Shown piece by piece: positions 58,401-63,175 of a stretch of DNA of 64,000 nucleotides (positions within the stretch are counted from its first letter, which is position 1; each line of letters begins with the position of its first letter). Below the pieces are notes generated by a model. It saw only the letters and a program-made list of their open reading frames with translations. It had not been told where the DNA came from and made no database searches. Source of the stretch: Hyposmocoma kahamanoa. Taxonomy: Eukaryota; Arthropoda; Insecta; Lepidoptera; Cosmopterigidae. The stretch covers positions 892,984-956,983 of the forward strand of contig NW_020653397.1 of the NCBI RefSeq assembly GCF_003589595.1, written 5' to 3'. The translations under genes were made by a program, and so were the position numbers.

Positions 58401-58684
58401 AGGGCCAATCACGAAGCGGATACAACCAGTCAGGCCCCGAAAGATTCGGACAAAATAGAAACCAGAATCAGAGCTACGGCTATCAGCAGAACAGACGTGG
58501 CGGATACAGCGGTCAAAGTCAAGGATACAACAATCAAAATCAAGGACATTCTCAAGGCTATAATTCCAATAGACAAGGTCACCAAGGGCAAGGCGTTAAC
58601 CATAATCGTCAAGGATATTATAGTCCGGGACAAAATCCCAGATACCAAAGTGGTCAGAGCAATCAGAGATCCACGTGGCGTTGA
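19425..58684 (+). CDS. XRN2: 5'-3' exoribonuclease 2 (Rat1/XRN2)
   Basis: Nuclear 5'-3' exonuclease of the XRN family, used in transcription termination and RNA processing. Exons: 19425-19499, 19581-19820, 24894-25123, 26115-26221, 27724-27882, 28236-28372, 29889-30059, 31293-31484, 31579-31662, 32948-33117, 33341-33509, 35608-35697, 35780-35936, 37797-37992, 38789-38985, 39736-39858, 58260-58684. Total 2922 nt, 973 residues. It starts [14 protein letters not shown] as in the family. Acidic active-site motifs are YLDMNG (D54), MAIDGV (D103), PGEGEHK (E204, E206), CGADADL (D234, D236) and [10 protein letters not shown] (D343). A CCHC knuckle CX2CX4HX4C is at 264-277. An acidic linker lies near residues 470-490. 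At exon 15 two acceptors (38788, 38792) are possible; only the first keeps frame. Human XRN2 is 950 residues; the length agrees, but the C-terminal tail differs. The introns carry most of the mobile DNA of the window. Confidence 0.96.
20247..20347 (+). mobile_element. MITE-1 left end, truncated
   Basis: CATCGAGTATATAACCAGAA followed by about 80 bp of matching interior (TGAAAACTATTCTGCCAAAT), then abruptly retrotransposon sequence. Confidence 0.75.
20348..24600 (-). mobile_element. R1-superfamily-like LINE, near full length, degenerate
   Basis: On the minus strand, ORF1 (24556-about 23300) has a basic Pro-rich start, a region with [18 protein letters not shown], and a Cys-rich end. ORF2 starts with an endonuclease ([21 protein letters not shown], 23276-22884; SDHKHIKF near 22640) and continues with a reverse transcriptase ([11 protein letters not shown] near 22000, [23 protein letters not shown] box near 21160). 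Several frameshifts and stops break both frames. It fills most of XRN2 intron 2. The clade is inferred from motif style only. Confidence 0.85.
21270..21418 (+). mobile_element. Retrotransposon 3'-end insertion inside the LINE
   Basis: About 147 bp ending in (TTCTA)n interrupts the reverse transcriptase between SAVRG and [16 protein letters not shown](A/G)GT occurs at both edges as a probable target duplication. Confidence 0.7.
25390..25997 (-). mobile_element. RTE-like LINE C-terminal fragment
   Basis: Minus translation gives [24 protein letters not shown] sequence ([20 protein letters not shown]) at about 25900, then [20 protein letters not shown] at about 25570. Frame breaks lie between. 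XRN2 intron 3. Confidence 0.75.
26367..26790 (+). repeat. Diverged tandem duplication, two units of about 200 bp
   Basis: Unit 1 from AATGGCGGACACACTAG and unit 2 from AATGGCGGCCACTAGTC share GTGTCAGTTTCGA, GGTATTTATTTCTG/GGCATTTATTTTTAG, CTGCTGTTGTGGAG and AGCAATCATGGACGGACAA/AACAATCATGGACAAACAA. Confidence 0.7.
26790..27110 (-). mobile_element. LINE ORF2 C-terminal (RNase H-like end) fragment
   Basis: Minus open frame [20 protein letters not shown] then [16 protein letters not shown], the Cys/His end typical of Jockey/R1-type ORF2. XRN2 intron 4. Confidence 0.75.
27408..27702 (+). repeat. Repeat A abutting XRN2 exon 5
   Basis: Full-length copy; its CTCTACTACTACT end lies 21 bases before the exon 5 acceptor (27723), so the 3' end of intron 4 is repeat-derived. 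Confidence 0.8.
28556..28625. repeat. Inverted-repeat hairpin
   Basis: GTTTATTTCCGGTTTTA (28561-28577) pairs with TAAAACCGGGAATAAAC (28589-28605), one mismatch, 11-base loop. Outer TAGTGTTTA/TAAACACTA extends it. XRN2 intron 6. Confidence 0.75.
29270..29657 (+). mobile_element. Retrotransposon 3' UTR with (ATTCT)n tail
   Basis: GTCACAGCCTTGCCCCGGCG and GACATTAGCTGAGTGGATCC, then a T-rich stretch ending TATTCTATTCTATTC. The same kind of tail ends the element at 36870-37739. Confidence 0.65.
30107..31075 (+). repeat. Array of degenerate exon 7 copies in XRN2 intron 7
   Basis: The 3' half of exon 7 (29960-30059: ACGATTTTCTACCGCATCTG, CTCGAGATCAGAGAGGGCGC, GTCTACAAGACCAGG|GTAATG) recurs at 30107-30205, 30685-30796, 30826-30946 and 30975-31072. 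Two copies (30796, 30946) keep ACCAGGGTAATGA including the donor-like GT. All carry stops or shifts, for example CCGCATTAG in the first. Copies differ from each other and from the exon, so this is old rather than an assembly artefact. A weak fifth copy may lie at 31095-31145. Confidence 0.85.
30206..30436 (+). mobile_element. SINE-2 inserted at the end of an exon 7 copy
   Basis: Flanked by perfect AAGACTAG (30198-30205 and 30437-30444). CTGCCTCCGTAACGG (A box damaged), GGTTCGATTCCCGGG (B box), tail (TTA)n. Confidence 0.9.
31700..32110 (+). mobile_element. LINE C-terminus and 3' UTR
   Basis: [20 protein letters not shown] then [17 protein letters not shown], a typical ORF2 end, followed by a 3' UTR ending CCTATGAAATAAAGATGATT. 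XRN2 intron 9. Confidence 0.75.
32116..32824. mobile_element. hAT-type non-autonomous element, 709 bp
   Basis: Ends TAGAGATGAAACGGATA (17 bp, perfect inverted) with the 8-base target duplication ATTTAAAT (32108-32115 and 32825-32832). Subterminal TATCCGG repeats on both sides. No transposase frame. Confidence 0.9.
33118..33247 (-). mobile_element. SINE-2 remnant starting at the exon 10 donor
   Basis: Intron 10 begins GTGAGAGACACACACGCATAG; from GACACACAC on this is the SINE-2 body (ATAACCACAAATT, CTCCCGGCCCGGGATTC, CCGTTCGGCCACGG). It takes up most of the 223-bp intron. Confidence 0.8.
33832..34320 (-). mobile_element. LINE C-terminus and 3' end
   Basis: Minus frame [20 protein letters not shown] and [20 protein letters not shown] at 34299-34018, 3' UTR to a (ATGATT)-like tail at 33832-33855. 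XRN2 intron 11. Confidence 0.7.
34436..34660 (+). other. Unassigned GC-richer block in XRN2 intron 11
   Basis: GCGACGTGTGTCGCAATCTG to CTACCGGAACTTTTTGG; has a 70-codon open frame but no recognisable domain and no clear splice sites. It could be a decayed exon or repeat. Confidence 0.3.
35011..35291. mobile_element. MITE-2, 281 bp
   Basis: CGACCCCTCCTACGTAAAG at the left and its inverse (TACTTTACGTAGGAGGGCTCG) at the right; interior TTCTCAGTTTTATTCGGC matches 5462-5731. Confidence 0.85.
35485..35592. mobile_element. Penelope-like terminal hairpin next to exon 12
   Basis: TTTACATAGGAAATAAAACT is followed directly by the inverted arm CGATTTAAATCCGGAAAAAT, CCCTATGTGTAACAATCGCG, CTAAGAACTCGATAT. 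It ends 15 bases before the exon 12 acceptor at 35607. Confidence 0.6.
35960..36231 (-). repeat. Repeat A just downstream of XRN2 exon 13
   Basis: Starts TAGTAGCTGTAGAG 24 bases after the exon 13 donor and ends TCACTAGATATCATAAAAA. Confidence 0.8.
36870..37739 (+). mobile_element. LINE ORF2 C-terminus with (ATTCT)n tail
   Basis: Two open stretches, 36892-37221 ([37 protein letters not shown]) and 37264-37566 ([38 protein letters not shown]), one stop between them. It ends AACGATTCTATTCTATTC. XRN2 intron 13, 57 bases before exon 14. Confidence 0.85.
39172..39613 (+). mobile_element. SINE-1 copy with inverted 5' part
   Basis: 39172-39285 is the tRNA-like part and spacer on the minus strand (GATCGAACACCCAG, GCGAACCGACGTCTTC, CTATACCAACTAAGAC). 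It runs straight into a plus-strand head (TCTAGCCGGGGCTG, 39288), tRNA-like part (39438-39510) and tail to 39613. Confidence 0.75.
39951..40377 (+). repeat. Repeat A split by a 233-bp inverted-repeat element
   Basis: Repeat A start 39951-39994 and end 40236-40377 surround 39995-40227, whose ends are GGGCGCTTTCACG and AAAACGCCC, with internal CGTCACGA/TCGTGACG repeats. The middle 80 bp of Repeat A are lost. Confidence 0.65.
40445..40700 (-). repeat. Repeat E copy
   Basis: Inverse of the family: AAGTTTTACAAAAATCAGTT, GTTTGCCACCCTTAGAGG, AACCACTGCGGAGGTACC. Confidence 0.6.
40712..41330 (+). mobile_element. SINE-1 tandem copies with inverted 5' part
   Basis: 40712-40842 is minus-strand tRNA-like part and head end; the strand switches at 40842/40843 to plus spacer and tail (CGACCGGATCGAAGG, then AATTATAACAAAC). 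A second plus copy follows (head GCGATATCTCTAGCC 41003, tRNA-like part 41165-41222, tail to about 41320). Confidence 0.75.
41394..41641 (+). promoter_or_regulatory. CpG-rich motif cluster with a possible short first exon
   Basis: 41394-41477 is rich in CG and holds CACGTG (41413-41418), GACGTCAC (41436-41443), ACGCGTG and two ACGTGT. Downstream, ATG at 41555 opens a 29-codon hydrophobic frame ([20 protein letters not shown]) ending in a good donor ACG|GTATGT at 41641. This could be a promoter and signal-peptide exon of a nested gene, or chance. No partner exon was found. Confidence 0.25.
41642..42031 (+). other. XRN2 intron 16 segment, nothing assigned
   Basis: AT-rich, no recognisable repeat or frame. 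Confidence 0.5.
42040..42420 (+). mobile_element. P-type MITE with THAP zinc-finger start
   Basis: Perfect 22-bp inverted ends (CTTAGAATAATAACGCATAG plus AA) and an 8-base target duplication TTATTATC (42032-42039, 42421-42428). From ATG 42185 it reads [11 protein letters not shown]..., with ITFHK further on, the N-terminal C-X4-C and TFHK pattern of a THAP domain, ending after 41 residues. THAP plus 8-bp duplications is the signature of P-superfamily transposons. The remainder of the transposase is deleted. Confidence 0.8.
42429..44935 (+). other. XRN2 intron 16 segment, mostly unassigned
   Basis: Contains the hairpin ATTAAAACACGAGTGTGGT (42625-42643) / ACCACACGCGTGTTTTAAT (42652-42670). Around 44300-44350 is a weak, decayed tRNA-like stretch. 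42700-44280 and 44400-44930 show no frame or repeat I can name. Confidence 0.5.
45103..45893 (-). mobile_element. LINE ORF2 C-terminal fragment
   Basis: Minus: [19 protein letters not shown] at 45880-45820, then after the [34 protein letters not shown] and [14 protein letters not shown] at 45330-45130, ending in AEFWTTKV. Confidence 0.75.
45427..45623. mobile_element. MITE, about 197 bp, in the LINE
   Basis: GGGGTCTACTCTCGATGTCC... and its inverse ending GAATAGACCCC; shared arm parts GTCCGTCCGACATCCGTC and AACAATTACTG, arms about 50 bp. Confidence 0.8.
46030..46165 (+). mobile_element. RTE-like LINE 3' end
   Basis: [20 protein letters not shown] then [11 protein letters not shown], the usual end of RTE-type ORFs with a GAT-rich tail. 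Confidence 0.6.
46290..47210 (+). other. Repeat-like stretch, partly recognised
   Basis: 46311-46375 (CTTCTGGGCACAGGCCTC, ATGGGAGGCCTTGGGCTG) is a common lepidopteran LINE 3' UTR motif. 46590-46620 (CTCAGAGGTGCAAGCCCG) is similar. 46905-46930 and 47035-47140 resemble 25999-26080 in opposite orientations. No gene. Confidence 0.45.
47215..47620 (+). mobile_element. SINE-4 split by SINE-2
   Basis: GTTCAATTCCGGGC B-box-like (47270) and TTGGTTCTAATCTGTGTG before, GTCCCAATTGATTATGTTGC and ACTCAATAGTGCATAGAATT after the inserted SINE-2 (47340-47543, minus; GGCCACGGAGGCAGT end). GTAGT flanks the insert. Confidence 0.75.
47340..47543 (-). mobile_element. SINE-2 copy
   Basis: Minus: ACTGCCTCCGTGGCCGAACG, GGTTCGATTCCCAGG, GTTTCCCTAGTGCGGGGC, tail (TTA)n. 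Confidence 0.85.
47772..48030 (+). repeat. Repeat E copy
   Basis: TTAACCGACTTCCAAAAATG, TACCTCAGTATTGGTCCCAT, AAAGGTGGCAAAATCCGG. Confidence 0.65.
48031..49089 (+). other. XRN2 intron 16 segment, nothing assigned
   Basis: AT-rich; an 88-codon open frame at 48379-48645 has no domain and looks fortuitous. Confidence 0.45.
49090..49200 (-). mobile_element. LINE 3' UTR fragment
   Basis: ACATGGCGGACTTGATGCCA and AAGGCATTTGAA match the 3' UTR at 2325-2405. Confidence 0.55.
49692..49768 (-). repeat. Repeat A fragment
   Basis: GTGACGGGCACAGCAGTGCC to TATTATGGACAGGC. Confidence 0.7.
49859..50062 (+). repeat. Repeat A, truncated
   Basis: TTATAATACCAAGTGATGG, GTGCGCCTGGTGGTAAGCC, stops at GCAGTAATGCTCACAT. 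Confidence 0.75.
50063..52419 (+). other. Repeat-poor part of XRN2 intron 16
   Basis: No recognised repeat or coding frame. Three GC-richer islands stand out: 50200-50420, 50690-50830 and 51340-51540 (for example GGGCGCCAACGCACAATGGC). Confidence 0.5.
52420..52566 (+). mobile_element. SINE-1, diverged
   Basis: CGTTCGGTGGATTAGTTGGC A box remnant, GTTGGTTAGAAGGAATTTTT, GTCCGATCTTCACATTAATA. Confidence 0.65.
52567..53743 (+). other. XRN2 intron 16 segment with a THAP-like start
   Basis: ATG 52807 opens [20 protein letters not shown] and stops at 52870-52872. The C-X4-C spacing and the motif match the first residues of THAP domains. No inverted ends were found around it. The rest of the segment is AT-rich and unassigned. 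Confidence 0.4.
53744..53912 (+). mobile_element. SINE-1 with inverted 5' part
   Basis: 53744-53823 is minus-strand spacer to mid tRNA (AAGATCGAACACTG, GCGAACCAGCGCCTTC, CATACCGTGCCTGA), then plus-strand from 53824 (GATGTTTGTATTAATAG, AATAAACTAGTGTAG tail). Confidence 0.75.
53979..54279 (-). repeat. Repeat A, full length
   Basis: TAGTAGCAGGAGAGC to CACTTGATATTGTAAAAAA. Confidence 0.8.
54343..54562 (-). mobile_element. SINE-3 (tRNA-derived)
   Basis: Minus: ATGATGACCGTGGTCGAGTG with GCTAGCACACC (A box) and CCCTGGTTCAATCCCCGGCC (B box), then an unrelated body. A true tRNA is unlikely because the arms do not pair. Confidence 0.65.
54678..54872 (+). repeat. Repeat A, 5' part missing
   Basis: AAGCCGCTCAGAGTTTCC to GAGTTCTACTGCTACA. 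Confidence 0.75.
54873..55417 (+). other. XRN2 intron 16 segment, nothing assigned
   Basis: Slightly GC-rich at 55250-55320, no frame with a recognisable domain. Confidence 0.45.
55418..55861 (+). mobile_element. MITE-1 copy, 444 bp
   Basis: CATCTAGTATATAACCAGAA and inverse TTTCTGGTTATATACTCGATG; interior AGTTGTTGGCGCTGTACTTT matches 10787-11252. Confidence 0.85.
56022..56890 (-). mobile_element. LINE C-terminus and 3' UTR, holding MITE-3
   Basis: Minus frame [20 protein letters not shown] then [18 protein letters not shown]; after the MITE it resumes [16 protein letters not shown]. 3' UTR to a GAAATAAATGAATC end. Same family as 36870-37739. Confidence 0.8.
56395..56560. mobile_element. MITE-3, 166 bp, with CTGAGA duplication
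   Basis: GTCGTATTCTAGAACTCTAC and its inverse ending AATACGACC, flanked by CTGAGA (56389-56394, 56561-56566). It interrupts the LINE between PATLR and LETSD. Confidence 0.85.
57047..57310 (+). repeat. Repeat E copy
   Basis: TTTTAACCGACTTTAAAAAA, GGAAGAGGTTCTC, TTCCACCTTTAAGTGTAGC, GTTAACCGATTCCAC. Confidence 0.65.
57536..57836 (-). mobile_element. SINE-1 with strand switch
   Basis: 57536-57770 is a minus copy (tail, spacer, tRNA-like part, head end); 57771-57836 turns to plus (CGGTTCGAAGCCGGC, AGAAGGAATTTTTTCAGAGT, TGTTCGATCTTTG). The two 60-bp arms could fold into a hairpin. Confidence 0.75.
57960..58150 (+). repeat. Repeat E fragment before the last XRN2 exon
   Basis: TTCACCTACTTTCCGTTATC and AATAAAACTTACCAAATAG match the family end. 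Confidence 0.5.
58260..58684 (+). other. XRN2: XRN2 last exon: Q/G/N/Y-rich low-complexity tail
   Basis: Codes residues 833-973 and the TGA stop. The tail repeats short units such as [17 protein letters not shown] and GHSQGYNSN, is almost free of hydrophobic residues, and carries a single RRGG. The composition resembles prion-like, phase-separating RNA-binding tails. The acceptor TTACAG at 58254-58259 joins in phase with exon 16, whose last base supplies the first base of Asn833. The 18,401-bp intron before it is by far the longest in the gene. Whether an additional exon lies in that intron cannot be excluded, but none is needed to keep frame. Confidence 0.85.
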
Positions 58685-58793
58685 ATAGTTTAACGGAGCA
58701 CATGTTAAATGAAAAAAAAATGCTAGGGGAGGTTTTGGGATGGATAAGCATAACGCTTATGAGAGCCAATGTGGCCGGATAAATACTTAAAAT

Positions 58794-58799
58794 AATAAA
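58794..58799 (+). terminator. Candidate poly(A) signal of XRN2
   Basis: AATAAA 110 bases after the stop codon, followed by a GT-rich stretch (GTGTTCGTTG). A second AATAAA is at 58833-58838. Either would give a short 3' UTR ending before the inverted-repeat element at 58977. Confidence 0.5.
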
Positions 58800-58976
58800 T
58801 AATTGTAAGACGTGTTCGTTGCCGAACAAAATAATAAAAAAACGCAAATGTAATGTTCAAGAATATCAACCGTGATTAAGCCATTGCTTTTAACGTAACA
58901 AAAACTAGTTTTTACAAAAATGTTCAGTTTACGGAACTTTGTGCGTACAGTATCATAATACCAACTAATTACCAGA

Positions 58977-59208
58977 TCGATACCTCTAATGGACACTACG
59001 CCAACTTAATTTTGGATCATTTTCTGATTTTAATATAAACAGCCTTATTTTGTTTACTAATATTATGCTCCCCGAATTTTGAAAAATATAAAGAAACAAA
59101 AAAAAACAATATTCGAACAAAAAAAACGAATTTCGTGAAAAAAGAAGCAAAATAAAAATAGAGATGATCAAATAATTAAGTTGGCGTAGTGTCCATTAGA
59201 GGTATCGA
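58977..59208. mobile_element. MITE with perfect 35-bp inverted ends
   Basis: TCGATACCTCTAATGGACAC, continuing ACGCCAACTTAATT, is mirrored at 59174-59208 without mismatch. 232 bp, AT-rich interior, about 290 bp after the XRN2 stop. Confidence 0.9.
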
Positions 59209-60691
59209 GATATCGAATACAGAAGATCATGTAAACTATAAGTAATACAGATTGAGTGGATACTACCTCTATTTGAAATTCGGAATTTTTGTATTTCTGT
59301 TGCATATGTCTCGGGTTCGAATTTATTAAGATATTTGTTTTTTTTGATGATTTGCTGCTTTTCAAGAATAGCAAAATATTTGACATTTGTCAAATATAAT
59401 TTGGTACTTGTCTTTATAATATCTTTCTTTCGTTATCTTTATTGCAAAACACAGAAAAATAGTACAGAGATGTTCTTAGCTCCCAAACTAGGATGCCCTG
59501 TATTATGGATAGCTAGGTCTTACGTCCTTGTGTTGCCTATAAATAACAAGTCTTTTAAAATAACTAGGTATATTACAATAATATAACACGTGACACTTTA
59601 GAATGGGAAAAAAATTATTGTGCAAAAAACACAGAGGTTTTTATTGGTTAAAATTAACGCGTGACAACACGAACCTGGCCTTTGACTTCTCTGCTTTGCA
59701 GGCTAAATTTGCTTCAATTGTTTGTAAACAAAGATAGGTTGATTTTGTGATACGCCGCTTTTCTAGAAAACCATCAAATTGTTTAATAATTATCCTTGTT
59801 GATTCATATTTTTTGACTAAAAAAATCAAAGAAAGTGAGAAAACTAAAAACCACTTCTTGCCCTTGGACCACCTAGCTGGTTCACCTGGATGGACCACGT
59901 GCAATTATTTCTTCTCGTAGTTCACCTTTTACGTATAAAATAGATACTCAAAATTTATATTGGTGGTGGTCCATCTCAAACATTAACAGTTTGATGCTGG
60001 CCAAAAACGATGAAAAATCTTTGAGAAAAGAATTTGGTTTGTGACTTTTTAATATTGGGCTTTTGACACGTTTGGGTACGTCTCTGCATAAACATATGAC
60101 ATGATATGGTTAGCAGTAGCATTTTGTTCCAATAAATTTTTTATTTACACTTCGAATTCTGATATTACTAACACTTACTTTACTGCGGTAGTGTATTTAA
60201 AAGAAACAGTTTTGTAATTGTAAGTAAAACGAACCGTTTTGTTTTTTTTTTGTGCGTTTATTTTTTTGCCTATCCGTGATTTCTATGGAGGTATTATCCT
60301 ATATATCACTTGAAGTTTTGTTATACGATTTTTAGTCCATAGAAAAAACTTTTAACAATTGTTACAGACACGAAGTTAGTTAATTACTGCGACGCTTTTA
60401 TTGGTAAATTTAAATAATGTATGAAGGTCGGTGTAGACAAAATACTTTATGTATTCCAAAACATATTTTTATACACAAAAATTCTTCACCTTTATGTTAA
60501 ATAATAGGTTTATGGCGTAGCGCACAGTGGAGGCGTGTATAATATATATTTATCTCCCACTGGAGTAGGCAGAGACTATGGACCCTCACCAACGCTCCCG
60601 CCAACTTCCTTCGCCTCCTCCACTCCGATCAGCTTCTTTGTCCATATATTCGTGATAATTTTAACCCGGCCGTTTTTAATTAAAAAGTCGT
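59209..60691 (+). other. Intergenic, nothing assigned
   Basis: AT-rich. 60545-60640 (CTCCCACTGGAGTAGGCAGA) resembles a common lepidopteran LINE 3' UTR motif also seen near 1-50, 495-540 and 2950-2990. No gene. Confidence 0.45.
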
Positions 60692-61506
60692 TTATGCAGT
60701 GTTTTTTTTAATGGAACAGTATGGGGAAACTGTCTTAGGAACCATTACGTCTTTTTCTGTGAAAACAATTTTGGCATAGTGAATTTTTTGGTCAAGCGTG
60801 AGTATTCCATGAAAATGAATAAAGTAGATCTAATTTTTTTTAGTGCTGATCGACTCAGTTTCATAAAGGGATCATTTCATTGTATGAAACGAAAAAATCC
60901 GGACAGTAAAAGTTGGTCAAAAATGTAAAATTTTTTTTCGTACTAAATGAATAAAATTGACTATTTTTTTAATGCTGATTGCTGATAGATCTTTATTATT
61001 AGTATCTTATAAGGATGACTTCATTGTATCTGAAGATTGAAAAATTGGGACAGTACAAGTTGGTCATTAAATGTCTTAAAATTAAAATTAAATGTCTAAA
61101 AGATGATGATGCCAAAATTGTTTTCACAAAAGAATGGTTACTAAGAGTCGTATTCTAGAACTCTACTCAATATTCAAGTCAGGACTTGATTGCAGTGAGC
61201 ACTCATACTCAAGCCCTTGCCATTAGGGTCGTATTTCCAGTGCTTGAAATCATACTCAAGTCTGCTCAAGTCAGGATGAAGCATGAAGAATAAAGCACGA
61301 TCGTCGTCGATGAAGGATAAAGCACTCGAAATCATACTCAAGTCCCTGCCATTAGGGTCGTATTTCCAGTGCTTGTGTTTCCAGTGCAATCCTGACTTGA
61401 GCATTGAGTAGAGTTCTAGAATACGATCGACGAGAAGACTGTTTTCTTGTATCTTTTATATTGTGGCGTATTACTCCATACTGTCCTATTAAAAAAACAC
61501 TGTATA
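60692..61506. mobile_element. Inverted-repeat DNA element with nested MITE-3
   Basis: TGCAGTGTTTTTTTTAATGG, ACAGTATGGGG at the left is mirrored by TCCATACTGTCC, TTAAAAAAACACTGTA at the right; inner arms TGAAAACAATTTTGGCA (60760) and TGCCAAAATTGTTTTCA (61111) also pair. The interior has two diverged AGTGCTGATCGACTC / AATGCTGATTGCTG units with GACAGTA.AAGTTGGTCA. Confidence 0.75.
61148..61428. mobile_element. MITE-3, internally duplicated
   Basis: GTCGTATTCTAGAACTCTAC and inverse GTAGAGTTCTAGAATACG. The interior unit GCCATTAGGGTCGTATTTCC occurs twice (61218, 61349). Confidence 0.8.
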
Positions 61507-62369
61507 TGCAATTTCAATTATTTACGCTTTACAAGATCATGAAACAGTGTACTTATAACATTGAATTTTCCATTAGTACAATAATAAGTATAATTGTACG
61601 ATAATACACTATATACAATACAAAACAGAAAATACTTATGTTCAAATTTACGAAGTTATATGTGTTATGAAATTAACAATTTATTCAGATGTTTCAAACA
61701 TATGAAGTTCAGATTTATGACGCTGGTGTTAAATAAATGTTTTAAGCAAAATAGATGGCATTATAAAACAGAACTCTTTTATTTGTAGCATCCCTATTTT
61801 CATACTTCGGTTCATCGCGAACTAAGCTAACCGAGATAACTTTTTTCGTGGGTAATCCTACGATGCCGGACGTGGTAGTTGTGCCGACTTCTACCAGCTA
61901 TAACCACACGGTGGCATTCTCGGGTGCTCTAATGGAAAGGATCCGAAACCGACTATGCGCACTGGAACCCTCCCAGCACCTAGGAGGAGCTACGTCCTCC
62001 ACATCCTCACGACGAAGCGGGCCAAACCGCCCCGTCGTCCACCTCGCGGCTGCCTAACTTACTGGCGAACGGAGCCACCGCTTCGATCGGCCCTCTTCCG
62101 ATCACGCTCGGCGATCTCCTGAAGCTTTACAAGAGGAGACCACGACACTAACCCAACGATCGCGCTAGCTATGTAATTTCTTAGTTTGGCTTTGCATGTA
62201 ACTACGTGAGTTCAGCTAAGTTAGCTAGCTTAGTTCGAGGTGTGGCCTGCGCTTTTTAGAATACAATACAGTCCAATACTGCCTCTCAGGCAGTGGCCGT
62301 GGGTTTCTCGAAATTTATGTGCAAAATTCTATTTGAAATTTCTTCTTAACGTGAAATTTCTTCTCCACT
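61507..62369 (+). other. Intergenic with a GC-rich unassigned block
   Basis: 61850-62160 is GC-rich with a 65-codon frame MPDVVVVPTSTSYNHTVAFS; repeat-derived or a broken gene, no domain recognised. Confidence 0.35.
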
Positions 62370-62700
62370 ACTGGAGGTTGGCCGTTAATATGATAAATGT
62401 TGCGTCCGTTGCGTAACCATGATTTTTTACGTCTTTCAGCGTATCTCTTGCCTTCAACCTTTCCCATCATCATTGAAGCAGTCGGTATCTATTGTGTAGA
62501 AGCACGTGACCGAGACATGTGATTATGCGCTTCCTGGTGGTCCGCATCAGCTGGCGTGAGATGTTAATGCGGCATCCATCTTATAAGAAGCATGCGGCGG
62601 TAGCACCACATCTCGAATGCATTTAGACGCGCGCGCCGTCTGGTTGCTTCTTTAATGGTCCATGCCTCGCTGCCGTACATAACGATGTACCATGAGCTTT
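62370..62700 (-). mobile_element. RTE-like LINE C-terminal fragment
   Basis: Minus translation MYGSEAWTIKEATRRRARLN, AFEMWCYRRMLLIRWM, then GKVEGKRYAERRKKSWLRN, the standard end of RTE-type reverse transcriptases. One stop and a shift. Confidence 0.75.
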
Positions 62701-63049
62701 TCGGAAAAGGAAAACATCTTGATGAAACCTGCTCGTCGAAAAACCCTCAGAAAACGCGTGACGTCCTCAACCCGCAGTGGGACGTATGAAGGGGTTGATG
62801 ATGATTACGAGGTGTGGCAGAAAGGTAAGGAGACTGGCAACCTCACGTCCTTGATTAGAGCACCTGTATCAGTATCCTCCCATATCTCTGTGCGAGTTTC
62901 AACTCCTTCCGATAACTACGTCATTTTTGTGATTGCTGTAGGCGAATTTGCTTTTTGGTTGTGCATCACGCAAAATGGAATAGCGGAATTTGAAGCAACG
63001 TTATCGTATATTATGGGTTTGTGTTTTCTTGATAAATAAATGTAAGGTC

Positions 63050-63175
63050 TGCTGGTTCGTTCCGTAGCTCAGTTGGGAGAGCGTCTAGCAGGGATTTCTC
63101 GAACGCGCTGGTTCGAATTCAGCCGGATCTAAGCATTTTCTTTTAATGTTCGATCTTTGAATTAATAATCAAAAT
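63050..63175 (+). mobile_element. SINE-1, head missing
   Basis: TTCCGTAGCTCAGTTGGGAG and TGGTTCGAATTCAGCC, spacer AATGTTCGATCTTTG. Confidence 0.7.
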
